Assembly (NCBI GenBank): GCA_951804985.1
Contig: OX638133.1
Coordinates: 52,562,791-52,626,790 of the forward strand
Direction: 5' to 3'
Source: Dryomyza anilis
Lineage: Eukaryota > Arthropoda > Insecta > Diptera > Dryomyzidae
DNA: 64,000 nt
A model generated the notes under the pieces. The model was given only the letters and a program-made list of their open reading frames with translations, made no database searches and was not told the DNA's origin. Positions 10,690 through 22,181 of this stretch are shown piece by piece. Positions within the stretch are counted from its first letter, which is position 1, and the number at the start of each line of letters is the position of its first letter. A program made the position numbers and the translations under genes.

Positions 10690-10841
10690 AAATTTAGAAA
10701 AATCGTCCTGAAACGTTAAGATGTATTATTCCCTGAAATGATTTCAGGCAGAATACCCACCAGGAGCATGTACACTATGTCAAAGGGTCTTCCCAAAAGA
10801 TATGCCCTAAAATCTTTTGTTGCCCATACAATTGCCAAAAA

Positions 10842-11504
10842 TTATTTCTCTATAGTAGAGTAGCGTGTTTCCGCGTCGTTAAGAGACCTACTGGAACAGG
10901 CGATCGGACGGTCGCTTCCAACTTCACCTTGTGAAAAAACCGAGCCAATTGCTTCGTTACTGGCGTCTTTTGTGAGCAAAAAGGGTTCGTTAAAATCCGG
11001 ATACGCTAGTATGGGTGGTGTTATACTTGCCTCTTTAAGTTTTAAAAACGAATTCTGACAATTGTCATTCCATATGAACTTAGCGTCCTTTTTAAGCAAA
11101 CAGTTTATTGGTAATGATAGTTTCGCCATTCCTCCTATAAATTTTCTGTAATAATTAATTAAGCCTAAACATGCTTGAACTTCCTTCCTAATTTTCGGAA
11201 TTGGAATATTTTTTACACACTCTACTTTGGCTGGATCTGGTATGGCACCTAACTCAGAACACTTGTGTCCTAAATATATAACCTCGCGCCGCAAAAACTG
11301 ATATTTTTCTGTATTTAATTTCAAATTATGTTCTCTCAGCTTTTGCAAAACTTTGCGTAGCCTATGCTCGTGTTCTGCTAAATTATTTCCATAAACCACT
11401 ATGTCATCTAAATAAACGAAACAGTCAATACCCTGTAAACCTGTTAGTATGTGGTTCATTATCCTTTGAAAGGTGGCAGGCGCCCCCGTTAGACCGAATG
11501 GCAT
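10842..11504 (-). pseudogene. Gypsy RT C-terminal half and RNase H start (copy A)
   Basis: A 220-codon frame with the RT box FVYLDDIVVYG (catalytic YLDD) after MPFGLTGAPATFQ, the connection region (VECVKNIPIPK, GLINYYRKFIGG) and the start of RNase H (LTKDASNEAIGSVFSQG; first Asp present). It stops in the RNase H. The next sequence to the left has lost about 525 bp relative to 21865-22392, joined at the short repeat GGTCT. The frame is the same as in copy C (22449-23111), so its ends are shared lesions. Confidence 0.88.
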
Positions 11505-11575
11505 TCTGTTAAATTCGAAATGACCAAGACCTGTACTGAAAGCAGTTTTTTCTTTGTCACTATTTTCAACTAGAA

Positions 11576-11989
11576 CTAGAACCTTGCTAAATCTAGTGTT
11601 GAAAAATATTGACTATGACCCAACTGGTCTAAAATCTCATCTATTCGTGGTATCGGAAACACCTGTTTGATGGTGACGTCATTTAATTTTCGGAAATCTA
11701 TAACCAGTCTCCATTTCTTATTGCCATCTTTATTGCCCTTTTTAGGTACCAATAATAATGGAGAATTCCAAGGCGACATGCTTGGTGAAATAATTCCATC
11801 GTCTAACATCTTTGATACTTGTCTATTAATCTCATTTCTATGCATATGAGGAAGTTTATACTGTTTCTGATTTATTGGTGGCTGATTCCATTGTGTGGGT
11901 ATTTCATGTTTTAATATCGGAGTGAATGTTAATTCATCCCCTTCCAAATGAAAAACTTCATGATATGACAAGCAAATATTTTGCAAAGA
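11576..11989 (-). pseudogene. Gypsy RT N-terminal part (copy A)
   Basis: Encodes the RT fingers and palm start: LPHMHRNEINRQVSKML, SPWNSPLLLVPKKG, WRLVIDFRKLNDVT and YFSTLDLA (motif A Asp). A frameshift after motif A separates it from the YLDD half. The frame appears to begin at 12016, but its first residues come from the BEL LTR inserted at 11995; the true Gypsy reading frame comes from the protease region beyond the BEL insertion, at 28526 and up. Confidence 0.88.
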
Positions 11990-11994
11990 TGCAA
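11990..11994. repeat. BEL target-site duplication TGCAA (copy 1, left)
   Basis: TGCAA directly before the BEL LTR. The partner of the original insertion is 28521-28525, next to BEL copy 3, whose own left duplication is at 23597-23601. Confidence 0.85.
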
Positions 11995-12418
11995 TGTTTA
12001 CGCAGAAAAGCGTCAATTTTCGAATTTTCCAATAAATTCAAAATTAATTAAAAGAAAGAAGTTTATATGTTTTTTCTTATATTTATTTGAGCAAACATAA
12101 TTACATGTTAAGGGACAAACCAAAGCGTTTGCCATATAATGTTGAAAGATGTATAAAATACAAGATATTATTGGAAATCATGAAAGGAGATCCAATATTT
12201 GAAATAAGTATAAAATATGAGTTAATATGCAGGAACGTAGTTCTTACTTAGAAGTTCTTCTGTTGGTGGGTGGCAGCAAAGAGATCGAGCTCAGCGCAAT
12301 TGCAGCCCCGAGAACCTCAAAGAAGGAGGGTTGAAAAGGAAATGACGAAATTCACCTCTTGACGTTTGTACTAAATAAATAATACAAGGTTTACACTGCA
12401 AGAGTTTTGGCGTAAACA
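11995..12418 (-). repeat. BEL 3' LTR (copy 1)
   Basis: 424 bp, TGTTTACGCAG...GGCGTAAACA on the plus strand, so TG/CA termini with a short inverted end (TGTTTACG / CGTAAACA). It lacks about 14 bp (ACCTGTCACAGAAT) that are present in the LTR at 23602-24040. Confidence 0.9.
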
Positions 12419-12434
12419 TTGCCGCCCACTTTGC
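12419..12434 (-). promoter_or_regulatory. BEL polypurine tract (copy 1)
   Basis: On the minus strand GCAAAGTGGGCGGCAA stands directly before the LTR; purine-rich and correctly placed. Also at 24041-24056. Confidence 0.7.
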
Positions 12435-12626
12435 AGTAGTACACACTCCAAAATTAATTAGATAAAAAAGAAAGATTTCCAGGCTGTAAAAGAAAACGAA
12501 ATTAATATGTACAAATAAGTTAAAGACAAAAGGATAACAAAGTAGTTAACAAAAGGTACAGATCAGAAAGGATCCATCCAAAAATATGGTTTTGGGAAAG
12601 AAGCAGTATTTTGAAAATGACCAAGC

Positions 12627-13169
12627 TCAATCATAGAAGGGTAGGTAGTTGGTTTTAAAAGGCGAATGTACCCCATATATACCATCACTTTTGCGTTTGG
12701 TAACATCAATGTCATCACGGACAGTAGTGGCAAAGCAAGAAACTTTGTGAACTGGTAGTGGTCCCGTAAGAATCCAGCCAAATACAGTTTCTTGGGCAAT
12801 GAGGGTGCCTAGGACGTTTCGCTTTATACCATCCATCATAATCAATGGATAGAGGTCGCCACCAATTAAAATGTCAACCGTAGAACTTTGGAAAAAGTTT
12901 TTATCAGCTAAGACCATATTTGGTAATTGATGCTGGATAGATGGTTCTATTTGACTTGATGGCAATTCTCCTGCAATTTTGGGTAAAACCAGAGCCGTTG
13001 CCTCTAAGTGTAAATTGGGATCAATGAGAGATCCAATTACAAAAGAGCTTCGCTTTGTTGGACTGGCAGCGACTGCATGGTTTACACTAGCAATGCATGT
13101 TCGTGTCGAAGACACTGGCAGCTTCAAAAGAGTGTTCGGAAATAAAAGAAGTTTCGGACGCAGAATCAA
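12627..13169 (-). pseudogene. BEL protease region, C-terminal part (copy 1)
   Basis: A 180-codon frame continuing the Pao-type aspartic protease region: VNHAVAASPTKRSSFVIGS, LEATALVLPKIAGELPS, STVDILIGGDLYP and TLIAQETVFGWILTGPLP match the conserved series that follows the active site in BEL/Pao polyproteins. It is out of frame with the active-site segment (13087-13566). After TGPLP the frame soon ends and no RT follows, which marks the edge of the pol deletion. An overlapping frame at 12563-12799 is a shadow. Confidence 0.82.
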
Positions 13170-13566
13170 TTAGTGCCCTTGTAGAGTACGTAATACCCAT
13201 GTGACATACATTAATAATGGCAGTGCCCAGAAGGACTTCTGAAGTTTGAGAATCAGAATGAAATTGAATGTTTTGTGTGATGCATGGTGAAGGACGTGAT
13301 CCTGGCGCTGCCGACGTAATCGGCGCACAGCTCATGAATGGAGTTGAAGTGGACTGTACGGTTTTTAAAGATGGTTGCGTATTGAATGGCGGAGGGCGAG
13401 ACCCCAAGGCCACCGACGTAGTCGTATCACTGCTCATAAAAGGAGCCGAAGGCTCAGACACATCCCTATGTAAAAGCGTCATCATGACGCTTTTACACAC
13501 TGAGCAACAGTAAGAACTTGTACAGTCGTTAAGCTCATGGGACCTATTAAGGCAGTTAACGCAACA
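13087..13566 (-). pseudogene. BEL nucleocapsid knuckle and protease active site (copy 1)
   Basis: An open frame from about 13566. It starts with a Cys/His-rich segment (CVNCLNRSHELNDC, then CCSVC), typical of the zinc-binding end of BEL gag, followed by a low-complexity Ser/Pro linker and RALIDSASETSFIS, the aspartic protease active site (Asp-Ser-Ala/Gly). It ends by frameshift inside the protease. It overlaps the gag frame by about 10 bp in another phase. The linker contains two similar blocks around SRPPPFNTQ and SRPSPCITQ. Confidence 0.8.
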
Positions 13567-14674
13567 TTGAAACTTTTTTTACAGTGGAATAGCGATCGGA
13601 GACGCTCATTTGTAAAAATAGTTTACAGACCCGCAAAACATGTTTCTGTTTGGGGCAAAGAACGCAAAGTGATCCTGTAAGGTGTGCGTGAAAACTATTG
13701 TATTTTTTAGGCATAGCTGGATGTTGTGGATGAAGCGGTTTTGCACGTGGAGGTTTAACGGTAGTGTGACCGCGGATGTATCCGATGGATTCAAGTGTCT
13801 TGAAGCGTTCAGAAAGGAACGCATCAAGACAACTCCACTTAGGGATTGCCGACTTATCCAACAAGCTTTGTTCCCAGAGAGCCAATGTTGCTTTAGGTAA
13901 GCGCTGAGAGCATAGAAAGATTAGGATGGGATCCCAATTTGTTGTATCGATTTCATAAATTGAAAAAGATGCAAGACTATTGTTAATAGTGCGTTGCAAA
14001 TTCTTAAGTGCTGCCGCGCTTTTAGAGGTTACGACTGGAAGGTCGAATAAAAGTTTTAGTTGGCCGTTAACCAACACACGCTTATTCTCATAAATGTCTT
14101 TTAGATTTCGCCAGGCTTAATCAAAACCGCTATTCGTAAGAGGGGCCCTTTGCACTATATCGCGCGCATCTCCGACCGTCTTTTGCAAAAGATGGTAAAG
14201 ACGCTCAAAATCTGTAAGACGTGAGTTGCGAATATAAATGGCAGAGATGAGATCTCTGAACGTAGGCCAAGAAGCATAAACTCCGTCGAACACATCAGTG
14301 TCGCAAGGCGGAAGGCGCAAATTATTTAATGAAATATCATCGGAGACGCGGCAGGCAGCAGCTGTAGCCGTTTCGCTGAGCTGTTGCAAAAGCTCGTTAA
14401 TAGTGGACATATTGGAGACGTAAGTCTGAAAGATGGTTTTATATTTTCCTTTGATCACCGAAATATCTTCATCATCGGCCGAATTTTTCTTGGAATCCAG
14501 GAATTGCAGGCACCGATCATATTTGGATTTAAATGTGGACCAAAGTGATTTTAATTCATTACTGAATACTTCCAGTGAGAATTTGGTATGGCTGTCAACC
14601 AAAATGTCATTAAATGATGACTGAAATTCGACCAGTGCATCTGCAGCACGGATAAAAAGATCCAAAGCAGTCAT
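13556..14674 (-). pseudogene. BEL gag (copy 1) with one in-frame stop
   Basis: Starts at ATG 14674. Residues 1-185 include a coiled, charged N-terminal half and the BEL/Pao gag motif LPPCDTDVFDGVYASWPTF, then RLYHLLQKTVGDARDIV. A TAA at about 14117-14119 follows NSGFD, and the frame then continues in phase to 13556 with WRNLKDIYENKRVLVNG and LWEQSLLDKSAIPKW, which belong to the same domain. A single nonsense change in one long gag is the simplest reading. The same stop occurs in all three copies. The role of Gag would be to form the particle shell. Confidence 0.85.
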
Positions 14675-16467
14675 ATTATTTAGAGTTTAAAAGGAAGCCC
14701 TTAGAAAAAATAAAAAATCAGCTGAAAAAAGAAGTCAACAGTAAATTGTTGAATTTGAAATATAAAAATATTAGATCAATTACTATATAAGTACATATAC
14801 AATTTATAAACACAGGCAGGGATGTCGCTTCAAGTAGGGAAGCATACACCAAAAAAATCAAAAATGTGTTTAATAAATATATATTTTTTTAAACAAGTCA
14901 AAAAATAAAAATTGTTCTAAAAAGAATTTTAAATTTCCAAAGCAATATTAAAAATTGGTCGTTAAATATTTTGAAAAACAATCAATTTGAAAAACTAAAA
15001 ATAAAAACAATTTGAAAAAATCAAAATGTCGTTAAACAAATTTAAATGTCTAAAGTTTTCTTAATTTTTTTTAAATGAATTTAAAAAGAACTTTTTAAAG
15101 ATTTGAAAAATTATGTTTAAAAATTTTAAACAATTATAAGAAAATATGTGCTGAAAAATAAATTTAAATTTATTCAATACATATTCAATTTACATATTCA
15201 ATATAATAATGATATTAAATAATTCTATGATATTAAATAATAATATGAATAATAATCAGGAACTTAAAATTTGTAAAATGAAAAAACAAGAAATGCACAC
15301 TGGTAATTTATTTGCATAGAAAATCACATCTTATCACGATTAAATTATTTAATTTATTGAAATAAATTTATTTTCGCCACCACTGTGCTTGAGCAATCAA
15401 ATACTTAACATGTGAGTCAAAGCAGCAGAGTCCAATGTTGCTGCAGCAGGTTGACACGATGAGTCGATTCACTGTCCGTCACAAAAAAAATCGGAGAGAA
15501 TCGCACAAGTATTGCGCGAGAGAGGTCCAGTCTCAAAAAAGACAATCGCATCCACTCACTATATGATCTGTCCAACGATGCGATTATTTCCACTCAATCA
15601 ATCGATGATCACTCACGAATTGTCCGCAGTATGGCGCAATCACAATTATAAAACACTATGCTGTACTCTGGCAGAGTAGCAGCAGTTTATATTAAAGTCA
15701 CTCAAAAAGACTTAAGGCACGAATGCGATGCGAAATAAATGCAACGCTGCACGTGCTCTCTGGAAGAGAGGCAGTCGTCACTCTATTTAAATAAAACTCG
15801 GTTCTCACTATTCACGAAGAGTGTGTGTATGTGACTAAAACAATAGCGAAAAACTAGAGTTGCCACGTTCCAAATTAAATTTTTAAAAATAATTATTCTT
15901 TTGAATTGTATTTTTAATGAGTCAAAATGGACTCGAAAATCGTTTAAAAAATTATTTGAACGAACAATCACTAAGGAATGTTTGGTTTATCGGCCTTCAC
16001 ACGATTTAATTTATTAATTTTTAAAACACACACTTTTCGCGAATATGATGTTGGTAACCACGAAACACAAATGAAATTTACTCAATTCAACGACGTTTGA
16101 ATTGTTTGGTCCGCGGCACGAAGTCAGCATGGACTTATACGATTTAAATAATAAATCAGATTATAAATAAAATAAAATATAATATTAAAGATTTATTATA
16201 CTTAAGTTTTTTCTCAAATAAAAATTTAATATATTAAATATACCTTTCTGCTTAAGGAATTCGTGTTTCTGCGATATTTGTTGTACGTTGAAATATGCGT
16301 TGTAAACGTTTCTCTTTTGTTTTATTTATTTGTCCGTCCGAAACTTCGCTTCGTTGATGCAGTCAGCTGGAGCGGCGCAATGCAAATTTTTTTTTTCACT
16401 TTATTCTAAATGGAATAAATTCTTTCTAATTAATTTTGAATTATTGATCCGGTTCGCTTGGACCAAA
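14675..16467 (-). other. BEL 5' leader (copy 1), non-coding
   Basis: About 1.8 kb between the primer-binding site and the gag start. AT-rich near gag (14690-15350), more mixed from 15360. Short frames inside it (for example 15783-15971) have no recognisable product. Repeated in copies 2 and 3 with only scattered differences. Confidence 0.75.
16448..16465 (-). promoter_or_regulatory. BEL primer-binding site (copy 1)
   Basis: Two bases inside the 5' LTR, the minus strand reads TGGTCCAAGCGAACCGG, beginning with the TGG expected from pairing to a tRNA CCA end. The tRNA is not identified. Also at 20779-20796 and 28069-28086. Confidence 0.65.
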
Positions 16468-16870
16468 TGTTTACGCAGAAAGTCGTCAATTTTCGGATTT
16501 TCCAATAAATTCAAAATTAATTAAAAGACAGAAGTTTATATGTATTTTCTTATATTTATTTGAGCAAATATATTTACATGTTAAGGGACAAACCAAACGT
16601 TTGCCATATAATGTTGAAAGATGTATAAAATACAAGATATTATTGGAAATCATGATAGGAGATCCAATATATTAAATACGTACAATATATGAGTTAATAT
16701 GCAGGAACGTAGTTCTTACTTAGAAGTTCTTCTGTTGGTGGGTGGCAGCAAAGAGATCGAGCTCAGCGCAATTGCAGCCCCGAGAACCTCAAAGAAGGAG
16801 GGTTGAAAAGGAAATGACGAAATTCACCTCTTGACGTTTGACCTGTCACAGAATGTACTAAATAAATAAA
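16468..16870 (-). repeat. BEL 5' LTR, truncated (copy 1)
   Basis: Matches the LTR at 28089-28520 up to ACTAAATAAATAA and then breaks into Gypsy integrase sequence (AACGACCACGTAGG). The same break is at 21200/21201, so it is the junction of the tandem Gypsy-BEL duplication. Confidence 0.88.
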
Positions 16871-17268
16871 ACGACCACGTAGGGTCCCTTCCAAATTGAA
16901 GAGAACTTATTCTCCCTAGTTTGGTTTTTCATTAAAACCATGTCGTGTGGTTTAAATTGTATAGGGTTGAGGTTCTTGTCGTTTTGTTTTTTCGACACCT
17001 CCTTGGCCCTACATTGATTTTGCCTGACGATCTCGTGTGATCGCTGTATTTGGTAGTTTAATACCTTATTGTAGTCTTCTGCGTTATATAAAGCTTTAAA
17101 TTCGTAGGCATGTCGAAGTCAAACCCGTACAACGTACGGAATGGTGTTTGACCCGTCGACGTATTTAATTTAACCATTGGTCCCAGTTTGACCCATCATC
17201 TTTAGCAAAACTACGTAAATATTCAGCTAGTGGACGATGACTTCGTTCCAATGACCCACTAGCCTGTG
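16871..17268 (-). pseudogene. Gypsy integrase fragment between BEL copies 1 and 2
   Basis: About 400 bp equal to 10123-10520 and 21201-21598: the GPY/F-side end and part of the catalytic domain of Gypsy integrase. At 17262-17272 it passes into BEL protease sequence through the shared bases TGGAT. Only decayed frames remain. Confidence 0.85.
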
Positions 17269-17269
17269 G

Positions 17270-17506
17270 ATAGATGGTTCTATTTGACTTGATGGCAATT
17301 CTCCTGCAATTTTGGGTAAAACCAGAGCCGTTGCCTCTAAGTGTAAATTGGGATCAATGAGAGATCCAATTACAAAAGAGCTTCGCTTTGTTGGACTGGC
17401 AGCGACTGCATGGTTTACACTAGCAATGCATGTTCGTGTCGAAGACACTGGCAGCTTCAAAAGAGTGTTCGGAAATAAAAGAAGTTTCGGACGCAGAATC
17501 AATTAG
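17270..17506 (-). pseudogene. BEL protease C-terminal fragment (copy 2)
   Basis: Carries the VNHAVAASPTKRSSFVIGS and LPKIAGELPS segments of the protease region and then breaks into Gypsy integrase sequence. The GGDLYP and TGPLP parts are gone. Confidence 0.8.
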
Positions 17507-17899
17507 TGCCCTTGTAGAGTACGTAATACCCATGTGACATACATTAATAATGGCAGTGCCCAGAAGGACTTCTGAAGTTTGAGAATCAGAATGAAATTGA
17601 ATGTTTTGTGTGATGCATGGTGAAGGACGTGATCCTGGCGCTGCCGACGTAATCGGCGCACAGCTCATGAATGGAGTTGAAGTGGACTGTACGGTTTTTA
17701 AAGATGGTTGCGTATTGAATGGCGGAGGGCGAGACCCCAAGGCCACCGACGTAGTCGTATCACTGCTCATAAAAGGAGCCGAAGGCTCAGACACATCCCT
17801 ATGTAAAAGCGTCATCATGACGCTTTTACACACTGAGCAACAGTAAGAACTTGTACAGTCGTTAAGCTCATGGGACCTATTAAGGCAGTTAACGCAACA
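17420..17899 (-). pseudogene. BEL knuckle and protease active site (copy 2)
   Basis: Same as 13087-13566: Cys/His cluster, Ser/Pro linker and RALIDSASETSFIS active site, ending at the same frameshift. Confidence 0.8.
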
Positions 17900-19007
17900 T
17901 TGAAACTTTTTTTACAGTGGAATAGCGATCGGAGACGCTCATTTGTAAAAATAGTTTACAGACCCGCAAAACATGTTTCTGTTTGGGGCAAAGAACGCAA
18001 AGTGATCCTGTAAGGTGTGCGTGAAAACTATTGTATTTTTTAGGCATAGCTGGATGTTGTGGATGAAGCGGTTTTGCACGTGGAGGTTTAACGGTAGTGT
18101 GACCGCGGATGTATCCGATGGATTCAAGTGTCTTGAAGCGTTCAGAAAGGAACGCATCAAGACAACTCCACTTAGGGATTGCCGACTTATCCAACAAGCT
18201 TTGTTCCCAGAGAGCCAATGTTGCTTTAGGTAAGCGCTGAGAGCATAGAAAGATTAGGATGGGATCCCAATTTGTTGTATCGATTTCATAAATTGAAAAA
18301 GATGCAAGACTATTGTTAATAGTGCGTTGCAAATTCTTAAGTGCTGCCGCGCTTTTAGAGGTTACGACTGGAAGGTCGAATAAAAGTTTTAGTTGGCCGT
18401 TAACCAACACACGCTTATTCTCATAAATGTCTTTTAGATTTCGCCAGGCTTAATCAAAACCGCTATTCGTAAGAGGGGCCCTTTGCACTATATCGCGCGC
18501 ATCTCCGACCGTCTTTTGCAAAAGATGGTAAAGACGCTCAAAATCTGTAAGACGTGAGTTGCGAATATAAATGGCAGAGATGAGATCTCTGAACGTAGGC
18601 CAAGAAGCATAAACTCCGTCGAACACATCAGTGTCGCAAGGCGGAAGGCGCAAATTATTTAATGAAATATCATCGGAGACGCGGCAGGCAGCAGCTGTAG
18701 CCGTTTCGCTGAGCTGTTGCAAAAGCTCGTTAATAGTGGACATATTGGAGACGTAAGTCTGAAAGATGGTTTTATATTTTCCTTTGATCACCGAAATATC
18801 TTCATCATCGGCCGAATTTTTCTTGGAATCCAGGAATTGCAGGCACCGATCATATTTGGATTTAAATGTGGACCAAAGTGATTTTAATTCATTACTGAAT
18901 ACTTCCAGTGAGAATTTGGTATGGCTGTCAACCAAAATGTCATTAAATGATGACTGAAATTCGACCAGTGCATCTGCAGCACGGATAAAAAGATCCAAAG
19001 CAGTCAT
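17889..19007 (-). pseudogene. BEL gag (copy 2) with one in-frame stop
   Basis: Identical in layout to 13556-14674: start at 19007, LPPCDTDVFDGVYASWPTF motif, TAA after NSGFD, then an in-phase continuation to 17889. Confidence 0.85.
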
Positions 19008-20798
19008 ATTATTTAGAGTTTAAAAGGAAGCCCTTAGAAAAAATAAAAAATCAGCTGAAAAAAGAAGTCAACAGTAAATTGTTGAATTTGAAATATAAAA
19101 ATATTAGATCAATTACTATATAAGTACATATACAATTTATAAACACAGGCAGGGATGTCGCTTCAAGTAGGGAAGCATACACCAAAAAAATCAAAAATGT
19201 GTTTAATAAATATATATTTTTTTAAACAAGTCAAAAAATAAAAATTGTTCTAAAAAGAATTTTAAATTTCCAAAGCAATTTTAAAAATTGGTCGTTAAAT
19301 ATTTTGAAAAACAATCAATTTGAAAAACTAAAAATAAAAACAATTTGAAAAAATCAAAATGTCGTTAAACAAATTTAAATGTCTAAAGTTTTCTTAATTT
19401 TTTTTAAATGAATTTAAAAAGAACTTTTTAAAGATTTGAAAAATTATGTTTAAAAATTTTAAACAATTATAAGAAAATATGTGCTGAAAAATAAATTTAA
19501 ATTTATTCAATACATATTCAATTTACATATTCAATATAATAATGATATTAAATAATTCTATGATATTAAATAATAATATGAATAATAATCAGGAACTTAA
19601 AATTTGTAAAATGAAAAAACAAGAAATGCACACTGGTAATTTATTTGCATAGAAAATCACATCTTATCACGATTAAATTATTTAATTTATTGAAATAAAT
19701 TTATTTTCGCCACCACTGTGCTTGAGCAATCAAATACTTAACATGTGAGTCAAAGCAGCAGAGTCCAATGTTGCTGCAGCAGGTTGACACGATGAGTCGA
19801 TTCACTGTCCGTCACAAAAAAAATCGGAGAGAATCGCACAAGTATTGCGCGAGAGAGGTCCAGTCTCAAAAAAGACAATCGCATCCACTCACTATATGAT
19901 CTGTCCAACGATGCGATTATTTCCACTCAATCAATCGATGATCACTCACGAATTGTCCGCAGTATGGCGCAATCACAATTATAAAACACTATGCTGTACT
20001 CTGGCAGAGTAGCAGCAGTTTATATTAAAGTCACTCAAAAAGACTTAAGGCACGAATGCGATGCGAAATAAATGCAACGCTGCACGTGCTCTCTGGAAGA
20101 GAGGCAGTCGTCACTCTATTTAAATAAAACTCGGTTCTCACTATTCACGAAGAGTGTGTGTATGTGACTAAAACAATAGCGAAAAACTAGAGTTGCCACG
20201 TTCCAAATTAAATTTTTAAAAATAATTATTCTTTTGAATTGTATTTTTAATGAGTCAAAATGGACTCGAAAATCGTTTAAAAAATTATTTGAACGAACAA
20301 TCACTAAGGAATGTTTGGTTTATCGGCCTTCACACGATTTAATTTATTAATTTTTAACACACACTTTTCGCGAATATGATGTTGGTAACCACGAAACACA
20401 AATGAAATTTACTCAATTCAACGACGTTTGAATTGTTTGGTCCGCGGCACGAAGTCAGCATGGACTTATACGATTTAAATAATAAATCAGATTATAAATA
20501 AAATAAAATATAATATTAAAGATTTATTATACTTAAGTTTTTTCTCAAATAAAAATTTAATATATTAAATATACCTTTCTGCTTAAGGAATTCGTGTTTC
20601 TGCGATATTTGTTGTACGTTGAAATATGCGTTGTAAACGTTTCTCTTTTGTTTTATTTATTTGTCCGTCCGAAACTTCGCTTCGTTGATGCAGTCAGCTG
20701 GAGCGGCGCAATGCAAATTTTTTTTTTCACTTTATTCTAAATGGAATAAATTCTTTCTAATTAATTTTGAATTATTGATCCGGTTCGCTTGGACCAAA
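19008..20798 (-). other. BEL 5' leader (copy 2)
   Basis: Repeats 14675-16467. Two small differences noted: TTTTA for ATTA near 19280 and a 2-bp loss near 20356. No gene seen. Confidence 0.75.
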
Positions 20799-21200
20799 TG
20801 TTTACGCAGAAAGTCGTCAATTTTCGGATTTTCCAATAAATTCAAAATTAATTAAAAGACAGAAGTTTATATGTATTTTCTTATATTTATTTGAGCAAAT
20901 ATATTTACATGTTAAGGGACAAACCAAACGTTTGCCATATAATGTTGAAAGATGTATAAAATACAAGATATTATTGGAAATCATGATAGGAGATCCAATA
21001 TATTAAATACGTACAATATATGAGTTAATATGCAGGAACGTAGTTCTTACTTAGAAGTTCTTCTGTTGGTGGGTGGCAGCAAAGAGATCGAGCTCAGCGC
21101 AATTGCAGCCCCGAGAACCTCAAAGAAGGAGGGTTGAAAAGGAAATGACGAAATTCACCTCTTGACGTTTGACCTGTCACAGAATGTACTAAATAAATAA
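20799..21200 (-). repeat. BEL 5' LTR, truncated (copy 2)
   Basis: As 16468-16870, broken at the same base by Gypsy integrase sequence. Confidence 0.88.
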
Positions 21201-21768
21201 AACGACCACGTAGGGTCCCTTCCAAATTGAAGAGAACTTATTCTCCCTAGTTTGGTTTTTCATTAAAACCATGTCGTGTGGTTTAAATTGTATAGGGTTG
21301 AGGTTCTTGTCGTTTTGTTTTTTCGACACCTCCTTGGCCCTACATTGATTTTGCCTGACGATCTCGTGTGATCGCTGTATTTGGTAGTTTAATACCTTAT
21401 TGTAGTCTTCTGCGTTATATAAAGCTTTAAATTCGTAGGCATGTCGAAGTCAAACCCGTACAACGTACGGAATGGTGTTTGACCCGTCGACGTATTTAAT
21501 TTAACCATTGGTCCCAGTTTGACCCATCATCTTTAGCAAAACTACGTAAATATTCAGCTAGTGGACGATGACTTCGTTCCAATGACCCACTAGCCTGTGG
21601 ATGGTAGGGTGTTATATGTAATTTTTTAATTCCTAACAATTTACATGTATCCGAAAATAGTTTGGAAACGAAGTTCGATCCATTGTCTGTTACCAATACT
21701 TTGGGTATATTGTGGCGTGTAACTATTTCGGTGTTAGCTTCCGCATCGGGTATAGCCACACAGCACAT
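21201..21768 (-). pseudogene. Gypsy integrase core and C-terminus (copy C)
   Basis: Parallel to 10123-10689. 21768-21496 carries VTDNGSNF and SGSLERSHRPL, two of the three DDE catalytic residues. The GPY/F-side end is cut by the junction with the BEL LTR at 21200. Confidence 0.85.
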
Positions 21769-21794
21769 AAATTTAGAAAAATCGTCCTGAAACG

Positions 21795-22181
21795 TTAAGA
21801 TGTATTATTCCCTGAAATGATTTCAGGCAGAATACCCACCAGGAGCATGTACACTATGTCAAAGGGTCTGACTGGCGTATCAGTTAGAACCATTGGCATC
21901 TTCGTCAGCCTTGAACTTTTGTTTACCTGGCATTTTGAACAATTTTTCTCATAATCCTTTATTTGCTTCTGCATACCCTTCCATCGGTACTGTTGTCGAA
22001 TTCTTAAAAATGTTTTTACGCCACCTTGGTGACCACCTAACGGTGAATCGTAAAAATCTTTAATTACCGTCTCTATGTTCCGAGGTTCTGTTAGAATTAT
22101 TATATTGTCATTTTTCTTTGTTCCCAAATCGTCAGGATCGCATTCTGCCTGTTTCTTATCGTCTTCCTTGTCTCTTTTCAT
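21795..22181 (-). pseudogene. Gypsy integrase zinc-binding domain (copy C)
   Basis: A 128-codon frame with YDSPLGGHQGGVKTFLRI and NCSKCQVNKSS, the His/Cys domain at the N-terminus of integrase (a His-His-Cys-Cys arrangement, first His changed to Tyr here). LTDTPVRPFDIVYMLLVGI follows; the usual catalytic Asp in this stretch reads Leu here, while the plus-strand copy keeps MDLMGI. A frameshift separates it from 21496-21768. This segment is missing from copy A. Confidence 0.82.

Larger units (their letters stand above)
11995..16870 (-). mobile_element. BEL/Pao element, copy 1 (gag-protease only)
   Basis: A minus-strand BEL/Pao LTR retrotransposon of about 4.9 kb: 5' LTR at right (16468-16870, last 30-odd bp missing), primer-binding site, 1.8-kb leader, gag, zinc knuckle and protease, then a polypurine tract and 3' LTR at left (11995-12418). 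RT, RNase H and integrase are absent; sequence passes from the protease end (about 12627) to the LTR within 210 bp. Its right end is fused to Gypsy integrase sequence at 16870/16871, not to genomic flank. Confidence 0.9.
17269..21200 (-). mobile_element. BEL/Pao element, copy 2, 3'-deleted
   Basis: Matches BEL copy 1 from 12946 onward almost base for base (I noticed only a handful of differences over 3.9 kb) but lacks the 3' LTR, polypurine tract and most of the protease C-terminal part. Its truncated 5' LTR (20799-21200) joins Gypsy at 21201. The loss took out Gypsy RT and the BEL 3' end together. Confidence 0.9.

Noticed and set aside
12979..13173. Plus-strand frames inside BEL (also 13268-13513, 13682-13900, 14433-14624 and their copies)
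   Set aside because: Shadows of the minus-strand gag and protease; repeated only because BEL is repeated.
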